37,433 nt of DNA. Source: Oscillospiraceae bacterium (GTDB lineage Bacteria > Bacillota > Clostridia > UBA1381). Below, one piece after another: positions 27,107-34,213 of the stretch; within the stretch, counting starts at the first letter, position 1; every line of letters starts with the position of its first letter. The position numbers and the translations under genes are program-made. A model generated the notes under the pieces. That model saw only the letters and a program-made list of their open reading frames with translations, did not search any database and was not told where the DNA came from. The stretch lies in NCBI GenBank assembly GCA_022509025.1, contig JAFLUB010000027.1, forward strand, positions 1 through 37,433. The letters are read 5' to 3'.

Positions 27107-27135
27107 TTGACTATTACTATATTCTGTGGTATAAT
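27107..27135 (+). promoter_or_regulatory. Promoter of the stalk-domain protein gene
   Basis: TTGACT (27107-27112) and a perfect TATAAT (27130-27135) are separated by 17 bp. The predicted transcript has a leader of about 175 nt that contains a strong AAAGGAGGGG site, palindromic element C and a GCCGCCgcatGGCGGC hairpin before the gene. Confidence 0.85.
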
Positions 27136-27171
27136 TTAAATAGATATGTTAAACATTCACAAAAGGAGGGG

Positions 27172-27277
27172 TAACGTGAAAAATAAGCGACACATCTTAC
27201 CCTTTATCGGAACTTGAAGTATAAACATACGTCGACGTTCCTCAAAAGTGCAATCTGTTTGCTTCTTTTCCACGTTA
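27172..27277. repeat. Dispersed palindromic element, copy C
   Basis: This 106-bp sequence, the same length as copy B, has terminal inverted repeats TAACGTG.AAAA (27172 on) and TTTTCCACGTTA (ending 27277). Internal pairs are GGAAC/GTTCC, GTAT/ATAC and CCCTTT against AAAAG. CACATCTTACCCTTT, ATACGTCG.CGTTCC and GCAATCTG are shared with copies A and B. It lies in the 5' leader of the stalk-domain gene, between a strong unused-looking ribosome binding site and the true start. Confidence 0.88.
27176..27217 (+). CDS. Possible 13-codon leader ORF inside palindromic element C
   Basis: A GTG codon at 27176 follows AAAGGAGGGG by 4-5 nt and opens a 13-residue frame (MKNKRHILPFIGT) ending in TGA at 27215. 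The ribosome binding site is one of the strongest in the window. It may be a real upstream ORF, or the remnant of the original start region of the downstream gene after the palindromic element came in. Codons follow the element sequence, and copies A and B do not keep the same frame end, so coding selection is doubtful. Confidence 0.25.
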   Translation: MKNKRHILPFIGT

Positions 27278-27316
27278 TGATTTGTGCCGCCGCATGGCGG
27301 CGGAATGGAGATTACT

Positions 27317-29092
27317 ATGAAAAGGATAATTTTAAGTGTTGCAGCTGTGTTAATGCTGTTTTCCACAACAGCTTTAGCGGAAAGTGATATTTCAGTAACC
27401 TTTGACGGAGGAAAAATTCAGTTTTCGGAAAATGAACAGCCGAGAATGATAAATGACAGAGTAATGGTTCCTATGCGCAAAATATTTGACACAATAGGAG
27501 CAAAGGTGTCGTGGGACGCAGAAACGGGTGCGGTAACGGCTATTAAGGATGCGCAGTACATTAAATTTACAGCGGATACTGCGTCTATGGAGCTTGGCGT
27601 TTGTAAAGGCGGCATTGATACAGGTGAGCTTTCGTGGTACAACACGAAGACTCTGGACAGCGCGCCCGTGATTATATCCGATACAATGTTTGTTCCCGCG
27701 CGTGCGGTATCTGAGGCATTTTACTATGACGTTGACTGGAATGCTGACAGTAAAATTGTTTCTTTAACAACCCCGACTGATGCGGCAGGCTGGATATATT
27801 ACGCAAGCTGGTCAGATGACGGACATATGTATAAAATCGATACAAACGGTCAGCATAGACAAAAGCTGTCGGATAATGACTGCTACCTCAATTGGAGTTT
27901 TGAATATGCAAATGACTACATATACTATTCAATTCGTGATAATGAAAATTCTGAAAAAGAAGGGTGCCTTTATAGAATAAAAACAGACGGAACAGGCGAA
28001 GAAAAGCTAACTGATGAGCCTATCTACTTTGTCGGCTTGGACGATAGCGGCAACATATATTTTATTGATAAAGGTTCGGACAAGAGCGCTTATTCATATC
28101 ACAGCAGCGGAATATTAAAAAGAATAGATAATGAAACAGGTGAGATTTCTGAAATCCTTGACAAGGAAGTCAGTGAAATAGAGCTATATAAAGATTTTAT
28201 ATATTTCCAATATGCTGACGATACCTTTGACGGTATGTCGTACTACCGTCTGGATAAAAACGATGGAGATATAATCAAGGTGACAGGTGATATACCCGTA
28301 CATTACCTTTATATTGATGAGGAAGATGAAAGACTGAGATTTTCCTCTGAAAGCTATTCAAGCCGCGCGACTTATACCGCTGCGCTTGACGGTTCTGATT
28401 TAAAGAAAAAAGAACGCGTTGAAAGAGAAAAGGATAGCTTAGACTATATCCGTTATCGAGGCGACGGCTTTGTAGTAGGAACCAATTACGGTGAAAATTA
28501 TCTTTACGGAATTAATGAGGACGGCAGTGAGCGGTTTAAAATAGAAATACCGGATCCTTATAATATAACCGGAGTTGAATTGGTCGACGACAGACTGTTT
28601 TACAGCATACATAACTTTGATTATCGAGACAAAATAATATACGTGGACAGTATTGATGAACTGCTTGGAATGAACAGAATATCAATAAGTCCTGAAAAGG
28701 TTGATGGTAAATATGAAGTGAATGCAGGCTATGAATTTGTATCACTGGATTCAGAGGAATACGGCGGTATATATTCGATGAACACAGATGGAACAGACAG
28801 AAAGAAAATTCTTGACGGATATGCGTTGATATCAGTTACCGATGATAACAGGCTTGTAGTATATAATTGCAGGGATATGAATAGGGGACAACCTTATACC
28901 GTCGATCTTGACGGAGGAAATCTGCTTGAGTATGAATTCAAGATAGAAGAACAATCAAATGCAGATAGCAATCCGGAGGAAACAAACATTGTCAATTTGA
29001 ATGAAGACGCAAAATTCGGTATTGTAGTGTATAATGACGGAACAGTGACATCGTATTATAACGACCGTGACGGAGCATATGTAGCATACTAA
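27317..29092 (+). CDS. Secreted stalk-domain (copper amine oxidase N-like) protein with DUF5050-like beta-propeller
   Basis: Function is unknown; the architecture suggests a secreted or surface-bound ligand-binding protein. The 591-aa product starts with a signal peptide (basic MKR, hydrophobic core, cleavage after ALA at about residue 21). A stalk domain similar to the copper amine oxidase N-terminal domain spans about 25-155, with its two repeats MINDRVMVPMRKIFDTIGA and ISDTMFVPARAVSEAF. The rest (about 160-590) consists of YY/DG-rich repeats such as IYYASWSDDGHMYKIDTNG and CLYRIKTDGTGEEKLT, resembling DUF5050 or TolB-like propellers. A GTG at 27284 gives a longer frame, but GGAATGGAG is spaced for the ATG at 27317, which begins a proper signal peptide. 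No membrane anchor follows. Confidence 0.85.
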   Translation: MKRIILSVAAVLMLFSTTALAESDISVTFDGGKIQFSENEQPRMINDRVMVPMRKIFDTIGAKVSWDAETGAVTAIKDAQYIKFTADTASMELGVCKGGIDTGELSWYNTKTLDSAPVIISDTMFVPARAVSEAFYYDVDWNADSKIVSLTTPTDAAGWIYYASWSDDGHMYKIDTNGQHRQKLSDNDCYLNWSFEYANDYIYYSIRDNENSEKEGCLYRIKTDGTGEEKLTDEPIYFVGLDDSGNIYFIDKGSDKSAYSYHSSGILKRIDNETGEISEILDKEVSEIELYKDFIYFQYADDTFDGMSYYRLDKNDGDIIKVTGDIPVHYLYIDEEDERLRFSSESYSSRATYTAALDGSDLKKKERVEREKDSLDYIRYRGDGFVVGTNYGENYLYGINEDGSERFKIEIPDPYNITGVELVDDRLFYSIHNFDYRDKIIYVDSIDELLGMNRISISPEKVDGKYEVNAGYEFVSLDSEEYGGIYSMNTDGTDRKKILDGYALISVTDDNRLVVYNCRDMNRGQPYTVDLDGGNLLEYEFKIEEQSNADSNPEETNIVNLNEDAKFGIVVYNDGTVTSYYNDRDGAYVAY

Positions 29093-29103
29093 ATAATATT
29101 TAA

Positions 29104-29135
29104 CAAGGGACACTAAATTTATTTAGTGTCCCTTG
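29104..29135. terminator. Hairpin between convergent genes, possibly a bidirectional terminator
   Basis: CAAGGGACACTAAAT (29104-29118) pairs perfectly with ATTTAGTGTCCCTTG (29121-29135) around a 2-nt loop. It lies between the stalk-domain gene stop (29092) and the beta-galactosidase stop (29140). T-rich sequence follows only weakly on either strand. Confidence 0.7.
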
Positions 29136-29139
29136 TGCG

Positions 29140-31869
29140 TTAATCTGTTATAATCACAGGCTTTGTGATGCCTGCGCCGTTTTCTTCTTTTGCCGTCTGT
29201 ATAATAACTGTGATATCTGTTTCGCCGCAGATATCCGATACAGGTATATACACTGTTTCACCGTACGGACATTCACCATTGAATTTCAATTTGCCGCTTA
29301 CATAGATTTCAACCGCGTCGCCGACAACCTCACGGAAGAAGATAAAATTATCACTGTCGTGAATGTCAGCCGTAGTTTTATAAAGACCGTAGCCGATTAC
29401 GTCCTTAAACTTATCGTCATGACCGCTGCCGACTGTGACAATACCCCATGTGTTCATGTCGCTGTCCTCGATTTTTATGTTCGGGTCAGGACGTTCATTT
29501 GTCAAGTCAACTGCCTGACGCCATTTTGATATATACCTCTCATTGACGGACGGTATGAATATAATCTTATTTTTATTTTCTATCGCTTTAACTTCGACGG
29601 ATGCATCCTTAAGTCCGTCTGACTTAGCTGTCAGAATTACGTTTTCTGCTCCGTCATTCTGTTTCACGATTACCTGACAAAGACCGTTAAACAAATGCCT
29701 TTCCTCTGCTTTGTCCGCTTCATGAGAATTGGGGTCACCGTTACCGACTCCTATTACCTCTCCGCCAGTGACGCTAAACTTTATGAGATTATCCGCTGTG
29801 GGAACGGTTAAACCATTTTCGTCAGCAACTGAAATATTAAATATAACCGCATCGTCACAACCGTCGTATACAAAATCACTCTGCGGAGTGATAACTATTT
29901 TTTTCGGTTCGCCTGTAGTTGAAACCTCGTCAGAGCACACCTCTTTGCCGTCAATAAATCCGACCATTTTTAATGTTCCTTTTTCGAATGGCACATGCCA
30001 GTCCGCCATATCGTACTTGTCAACATTCTTTCTGCCAAGGCTTTTACCGTTCAGAAATAATTCAGCTTCTGTGCAGTTTGTATGCGTCATAACACGTATT
30101 TCCTCACCATCGGTAAAATTCCAGTGGGGGAGAATATGAATCATAGGCTCGTCTGTAAAGAATGCCTTATTCAGATAAAATGCGTCCTTTTTGAAACCGC
30201 AGGTGTCCATAATACCGAACTGAGTGCCTATAGACGGCCATTCAAAAGGAGTAGGCTCACCGCGGTAGTCAAATCCTGTCCAGATGAACAAACCCATGAT
30301 ATGCGGACGGGTGTCAACCTGCTTAAATCCGTCACGGTATGTGTTACCCCATGCCGCGGCCTCGCTGTCATAGCAGTCTATAATATTTTTGCTGTGGTCA
30401 GTCTTGTAAACTCCGCGCGTCTGGAACGCGCTGTCGTTTTCGCTTCCGAGCATTGGCATATGCGGATATTTTTCTCTGAAATCATCGTATGTGTGGGTTA
30501 TGTAGTTGAATCCTGTAATATCAAGCGCATCGCATGCTCCGCCCTCTGTCGTGACCCCTGTGTTCATCGCGCCAAGCGTGAAACGCGTATCGTCAAGCTT
30601 TTTAATCTCGCATTGCAGCTTTGTTGCAAGGTTTCTGCCTGTTGGCGTACCCTGCAAAGGTTCTTCATTGAATATTGAATACATCACGACAGACGGATGG
30701 TTTCTGTCGCGCATAACCATGTCCTGTACCTGCTTGATTCCATCGGGACTTGAATTGAAGTTTCTGTTTTCATCCATTACAAGTAAGCCGTATTTGTCGC
30801 AGTAATCAAGAATTTCGCTGCTCGGATTTCCGTGGGCGCAGCGATATGCGTTTGAACCCATTTCTTTTAATAGCTTTATCCTGTATTCATTAACGCTGTC
30901 GGGAACGGCAACGCCCACTCCTGCGTGATCCTGGTGGTTGCAGGTGCCGTAAAGCGTTACGCGTCTGCCGTTTAAGTAAAATCCGTTGTCCGCGTCAATG
31001 GAGATTGTCCGGAATCCGAAATTATTTATCTGTTTGTCAACAAGGTTTTCACCCTCGTAAAGCTCACTCACCATTCTATACATATTCGGCGAATCAATAT
31101 CCCATAGAAGGGGGCTATACGTTAAAACGCTTTGTTTAATAACTGTACTGCTGCCGCCGTCAACAGAAAACTCAGCCTCGTCTTTGCCGACAACATTATC
31201 CTTTGTATCGAGTATATACGTTTTCAGACGAAAATCCTTTTTCTCATATGATGAATTTTCGACTGTTGTGTCCGTAAGCGCGTCCCATACGTCAACGCTC
31301 TTTTTTTCGGGATGCACAAAAACGCCCCAATGCGCAATATGAAGGGGATTTTTCTTGTAAAGATTCACATGGCGGTAAATACCTGCGCCCTCGTACCACC
31401 AGCCCTCTATCGCGGTCGCGTCAACGAATACGGTGAGGTCGTTAATCTGGTCGCCGTAAAGAGCCATGTCTGTTCCGTCCGCAACGAAGGAATTATATCC
31501 GCAAAAATTGCGGGCTATAACGGAACCGTTAAGAAAAATAGTGGCATGCGAGGAAATGCCTCCGAATTCAATCAGAATCTGTTTTCCGCGGTCGCTTTCC
31601 TCGAGTCGGAACCGCTTTGAATACCATGCCTTGCCGCGTTCCTTATATCCCTGTGAGGGACCCCATTTTTCGTCGAACTCATTATATACGGCCCAGTCGT
31701 GGGGCACATTAACAGTTTCCCAGCCGCTTTTGTCAAAGTCAGGTGACGCGGCACCCGTTGCTCCGCCCGCCTTTGCAGCCATATAGCAGTCAGTATGCGA
31801 GCGTGTTTCGGGTAAAGAAATTTCTCCTTTATGAAATTTCCAATCTCTGTCTAAACTGAATTTCTCCAT
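29140..31869 (-). CDS. Glycoside hydrolase family 2 beta-galactosidase-type enzyme
   Basis: The enzyme probably removes terminal beta-galactosyl residues from oligosaccharides; other GH2 activities such as beta-glucuronidase are less likely. The 909-aa product has an N-terminal jelly-roll (about 1-190, with VNVPHDWAVYNEFD and WWYEGAGIYRHV) and an immunoglobulin-like domain. The TIM barrel follows, with LYGTCNHQDHAG and LVMDENRNF. The acid/base is Glu402 in SIFNEEP and the likely nucleophile Glu477 in MLGSENDSAF. C-terminal DUF4982-like and Ig-like domains end it. No signal peptide is present, so it acts in the cytoplasm on imported sugars. TAAGGAGATTAAG precedes the ATG. It follows the 58-aa Cys-rich gene by 20 nt. 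Confidence 0.92.
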   Translation of the reverse strand: MEKFSLDRDWKFHKGEISLPETRSHTDCYMAAKAGGATGAASPDFDKSGWETVNVPHDWAVYNEFDEKWGPSQGYKERGKAWYSKRFRLEESDRGKQILIEFGGISSHATIFLNGSVIARNFCGYNSFVADGTDMALYGDQINDLTVFVDATAIEGWWYEGAGIYRHVNLYKKNPLHIAHWGVFVHPEKKSVDVWDALTDTTVENSSYEKKDFRLKTYILDTKDNVVGKDEAEFSVDGGSSTVIKQSVLTYSPLLWDIDSPNMYRMVSELYEGENLVDKQINNFGFRTISIDADNGFYLNGRRVTLYGTCNHQDHAGVGVAVPDSVNEYRIKLLKEMGSNAYRCAHGNPSSEILDYCDKYGLLVMDENRNFNSSPDGIKQVQDMVMRDRNHPSVVMYSIFNEEPLQGTPTGRNLATKLQCEIKKLDDTRFTLGAMNTGVTTEGGACDALDITGFNYITHTYDDFREKYPHMPMLGSENDSAFQTRGVYKTDHSKNIIDCYDSEAAAWGNTYRDGFKQVDTRPHIMGLFIWTGFDYRGEPTPFEWPSIGTQFGIMDTCGFKKDAFYLNKAFFTDEPMIHILPHWNFTDGEEIRVMTHTNCTEAELFLNGKSLGRKNVDKYDMADWHVPFEKGTLKMVGFIDGKEVCSDEVSTTGEPKKIVITPQSDFVYDGCDDAVIFNISVADENGLTVPTADNLIKFSVTGGEVIGVGNGDPNSHEADKAEERHLFNGLCQVIVKQNDGAENVILTAKSDGLKDASVEVKAIENKNKIIFIPSVNERYISKWRQAVDLTNERPDPNIKIEDSDMNTWGIVTVGSGHDDKFKDVIGYGLYKTTADIHDSDNFIFFREVVGDAVEIYVSGKLKFNGECPYGETVYIPVSDICGETDITVIIQTAKEENGAGITKPVIITD

Positions 31870-31889
31870 CTTAATCTCCTTAATGTCTT

Positions 31890-32066
31890 TTAGTTTTGTT
31901 TTCTGACTATAGTGTAGTCATCGCCCTGTCTGAAATAATGACAATCTGCGTTATTACCGCTTAAAAATCCATACATTTCATCCTCGTCAAGGTCTATAGC
32001 GCAGCACATACAGTCATATTCATCGTCATAGTAATAGTTCATACATAGTTCGCAGTTACTCTTCAT
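31890..32066 (-). CDS. Small Cys-rich protein, DUF6472-like (58 aa)
   Basis: This gene was read directly from the minus strand: ATG at 32066-32064, TAA at 31892-31890, with AAGGAGGAAAA just upstream of the start. The 58-aa product begins MKSNCELCMNYYYDDEYDC and contains two CxxC pairs (Cys5/Cys8 and Cys19/Cys22) plus Cys21 and Cys42. It then has an acidic IDLDEDEMYGFL segment and ends YTIVRKQN. From memory this matches the DUF6472 family of small clostridial proteins, whose function is unknown. The paired CxxC motifs suggest zinc or another metal. It is the first gene of an operon with the beta-galactosidase and has its own likely promoter at 32102-32130. Confidence 0.85.
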   Translation of the reverse strand: MKSNCELCMNYYYDDEYDCMCCAIDLDEDEMYGFLSGNNADCHYFRQGDDYTIVRKQN

Positions 32067-32087
32067 TTTTCCTCCTTGATGGAATGA

Positions 32088-32112
32088 TATATTACCATAC
32101 TATATTACCATA
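32088..32112. promoter_or_regulatory. Operator-like direct repeat, with a third half-copy at 32188-32195
   Basis: TATATTACCATA occurs at 32088-32099 and 32101-32112, a 13-bp offset. Its core ATTACCAT recurs at 32188-32195, touching the -35 of the divergent CAP-gene promoter. The repeats overlap both promoters of this divergent region, as a shared operator would. No regulator gene is adjacent. Confidence 0.45.
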
Positions 32113-32130
32113 AAAATTTCCTATATTCAA
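32102..32130 (-). promoter_or_regulatory. Promoter of the small Cys-rich protein / beta-galactosidase operon
   Basis: On the minus strand TTGAAT (32130-32125) and TAATAT (32107-32102) are separated by 17 bp. The -10 element lies within one copy of the ATTACCAT direct repeat, so a repressor bound there would block initiation. Confidence 0.55.
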
Positions 32131-32194
32131 TTCATATATCTAACAAATTTTATGTAAAAAGAAAAAATGCTGAAAATCGGGGAATACATTACCA

Positions 32195-32223
32195 TTGCAA
32201 CTCTTTTGTAAAAGTGCTATTAT
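32195..32223 (+). promoter_or_regulatory. Promoter of the CAP-domain gene
   Basis: TTGCAA (32195-32200) and TATTAT (32218-32223) are separated by 17 bp. The -35 begins at the last base of an ATTACCAT motif. The leader to the gene is about 50 nt. Confidence 0.6.
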
Positions 32224-32280
32224 ACGGTTGCGGTTAAAAAATTTGACCCAATAATAAATTTAATGAAAGGATGAATGAAA

Positions 32281-33204
32281 ATGTCTATCATTCCATCAAT
32301 TATTCTATCTGCCGCTCTGTCATGCAGCTCGTTTAGCTGCGCTAATATACAGGACATTGGTAAGGTGGTACAGAACAGTAATTGCGCTAATACTAAGATA
32401 GTATGTTCAGAGAACATTCAAAATCTCAGGGACATGCTTTGCGGCATGAGTGTGAAATTCTCAACAAAAGATAATTGCGCTTCTATTGAGGAGCTTTTAA
32501 ATGATTGTTTAAAGGATTATGGCTGCAATAACAGCGGAGGCGGCAATTCATCAAGCTGTAAGCCGACTGCGGCGCCAAAGGAAACAGAAGCGCCGAAGCC
32601 TGAGGAGAAACCGGAACCCCCTAAGGCGACAGAGGCGCCGAAGCCTGTGGAAACCCCGGATGCAACAGAGGCGCCGAAGCCCGTGGAAACGCCGGAGACA
32701 ACAGAAGCATCAAAGCCTGTGGAAACCCCGGAGGTAACGGAAGCGCCGAAGCCGATTGAAACACCAAAGGCGACAGAAGCCCCTAAGCCTACCGCGACAC
32801 CTAAAGCCACTCAGACCCCCTCATCAAGCGAGTCGGCATATGCGTATCAGGTTATTGAGCTTGTAAATGCGGAACGCGCAAAATACGGATTGTCGGCACT
32901 GTCAGCGGATACTACTCTTATGAATGCGGCTCATAAACGCGCAGTTGAAACTGTGACAAGCTTTTCGCATACGCGTCCGAACGGAACAAAGTTCAGCACG
33001 GTATTGTCAGAATACGGTGTAAGCTACCGCACAGCGGGGGAGAATATCGCTTACGGACAGAGAACTCCGCAGGATGTAGTAAATTCATGGATGAATTCAT
33101 CAGGACACAGAGCGAATATTCTGAATAGCAGCTATACAAAAATCGGTGTAGGCTGCTATAAGTCGGGAAGTACATATTACTGGTCACAACTGTTTATAGG
33201 ATAA
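32281..33204 (+). CDS. Cys-rich CAP-domain (SCP/PR-1-like) protein with Thr/Pro repeat linker
   Basis: CAP proteins of bacteria are usually secreted or spore-associated; their activity is mostly unknown. The 307-aa product has a short hydrophobic N-terminus (SIIPSIILSAAL), a poor match to a standard signal peptide. A domain of about 90 residues with nine cysteines (15, 20, 35, 42, 54, 66, 76, 82, 93) follows. Next is a linker of about five 12-residue repeats of type TEAPKPVETPxx. The CAP domain runs from about 187 to the end, with LVNAERAKYGL, FSHTRPNGTKF, AGENIAYGQRT and NSSGHRANILN, keeping the conserved His and Glu residues. An ATG at 32275 is also possible, but AAAGGA is better spaced for 32281. 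It is divergent from the Cys-rich/beta-galactosidase operon. Confidence 0.85.
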   Translation: MSIIPSIILSAALSCSSFSCANIQDIGKVVQNSNCANTKIVCSENIQNLRDMLCGMSVKFSTKDNCASIEELLNDCLKDYGCNNSGGGNSSSCKPTAAPKETEAPKPEEKPEPPKATEAPKPVETPDATEAPKPVETPETTEASKPVETPEVTEAPKPIETPKATEAPKPTATPKATQTPSSSESAYAYQVIELVNAERAKYGLSALSADTTLMNAAHKRAVETVTSFSHTRPNGTKFSTVLSEYGVSYRTAGENIAYGQRTPQDVVNSWMNSSGHRANILNSSYTKIGVGCYKSGSTYYWSQLFIG

Positions 33205-33206
33205 AA

Positions 33207-33320
33207 GGGCTGCCTGATTTAGCGCAGACCGTTACACTACGAACAAAACTCACCACTCGGAGTGCAAGCGCACGCCGTCGGGTGAGTTTTGTCCGTTCTG
33301 CATCTAAATCAAATCAGCCC
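33207..33320. repeat. 114-bp imperfect palindrome between convergent genes
   Basis: Arms pair in four steps. GGGCTG (33207-33212) pairs with CAGCCC (33315-33320). GATTTAG (33216-33222) pairs with CTAAATC (33304-33310). GCAGA (33224-33228) pairs with TCTGC (33297-33301). ACAAAACTCACC (33243-33254) pairs with GGTGAGTTTTGT (33281-33292). A CGG.GTGC/GCAC.CCG tip lies inside. It is unrelated in sequence to copies A-C. It lies 2 nt after the CAP gene stop and resembles a non-autonomous palindromic mobile element; no transposase is present. Confidence 0.8.
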
Positions 33321-33336
33321 GCCGGGGCTGTTTCTT
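33315..33336. terminator. Bidirectional terminator-like hairpin between CAP gene and fumarase gene
   Basis: CAGCCC (33315-33320) pairs with GGGCTG (33325-33330) around GCCG, followed by TTTCTT on the plus strand. On the minus strand the same stem is followed by ATTTGATTT. The left arm is shared with the outer stem of the 114-bp palindrome, so the two pairings compete. Confidence 0.6.
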
Positions 33337-33351
33337 AATTGTTCAGCCTAT

Positions 33352-34194
33352 TCAAATTACCGTAACTGCATGACGTGTGGCATGGCAGTTGATATTTACT
33401 GCAACGGGAAGTCCCGCTATATGCGTCGGATATGTTTCCACGTTTACCGCAAGCGCTGTCACCGTGCCGCCCATACCCTGCGGGCCTATTCCGAGCTTGT
33501 TTATCCTGTCAAGAAGCGTCTCTTCAAGCGAAGCATAGAACGGTTCTGCATTGCGGATAGTGATATCCCTCGTCAGAGCCTTTTTTGCAATCTGAGCCGC
33601 CTTGTCCATCGTGCCGCCTATACCAACTCCCACAACCATCGGCGGACATGGGTTAGACCCGGCGTTTCTTACCGTATCTGTTACGAAGTCAATCACGCCC
33701 TGAAGTCCGTCTGACGGATTAAGCATTTTAAGCGCGCTTTTATTTTCACTGCCGAAACCCTTTGGCGCAAAGGTTATTTTTATTTTATCACCTTTTGTAA
33801 AGTCATAATAGATAACGGCAGGAGTATTATCTTTAGTATTGACGCGGTTAAGCGGGTCTTTAACAACCGATTTTCTGAGATACCCTTCGGTATAGCCGAG
33901 CGCAACGCCTTTGTTTACCGCGTCTGTAACTGTGTCACCCTCAACAAATACCTCGTTGCCGATTTCTATAAAGAATACTGCCATACCTGTATCCTGACAT
34001 ATGGGAACTTCTTTTTCATGCGCTATTTTGGCATTTTCTAAAAGATTTTCAAGAACACCGCGTGATATTTCAGATTTCTCCGTCTTAACGCCGTTTTCCA
34101 ATGCGTTTTTTATATCGCTGTTTATATGACAGTTTGCTTTTATACACATATCCCTTACGGCGTTTACAATATCATTAGAATTAATAATACGCAT
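33352..34194 (-). CDS. Class I fumarate hydratase / tartrate dehydratase, alpha subunit
   Basis: Class I fumarases hydrate fumarate to malate with an oxygen-sensitive [4Fe-4S] cluster; two-subunit forms need a beta partner. The 280-aa product is the alpha (N-terminal) subunit. The three cluster cysteines are visible as Cys66 in PICQDTG, Cys183 in NPCPPMVVG and Cys270 in [10 protein letters not shown]. Other motifs are [11 protein letters not shown] and [12 protein letters not shown]. The frame is open back to 34236, but those codons overlap the upstream gene, and GGAGG stands before the ATG at 34194. No beta subunit lies on either side: downstream is the convergent CAP gene and upstream a glycosyltransferase. 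L-tartrate dehydratase is an alternative substrate call. Confidence 0.9.
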   Translation of the reverse strand: MRIINSNDIVNAVRDMCIKANCHINSDIKNALENGVKTEKSEISRGVLENLLENAKIAHEKEVPICQDTGMAVFFIEIGNEVFVEGDTVTDAVNKGVALGYTEGYLRKSVVKDPLNRVNTKDNTPAVIYYDFTKGDKIKITFAPKGFGSENKSALKMLNPSDGLQGVIDFVTDTVRNAGSNPCPPMVVGVGIGGTMDKAAQIAKKALTRDITIRNAEPFYASLEETLLDRINKLGIGPQGMGGTVTALAVNVETYPTHIAGLPVAVNINCHATRHAVTVI

Positions 34195-34213
34195 ATTAAC
34201 CTCCATAGTATGT

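Noticed and set aside
27284-27316. GTG start for the stalk-domain protein
   Set aside because: It would put a hairpin-encoded Pro/Gly stretch before the signal peptide; the ATG at 27317 has a good ribosome binding site.
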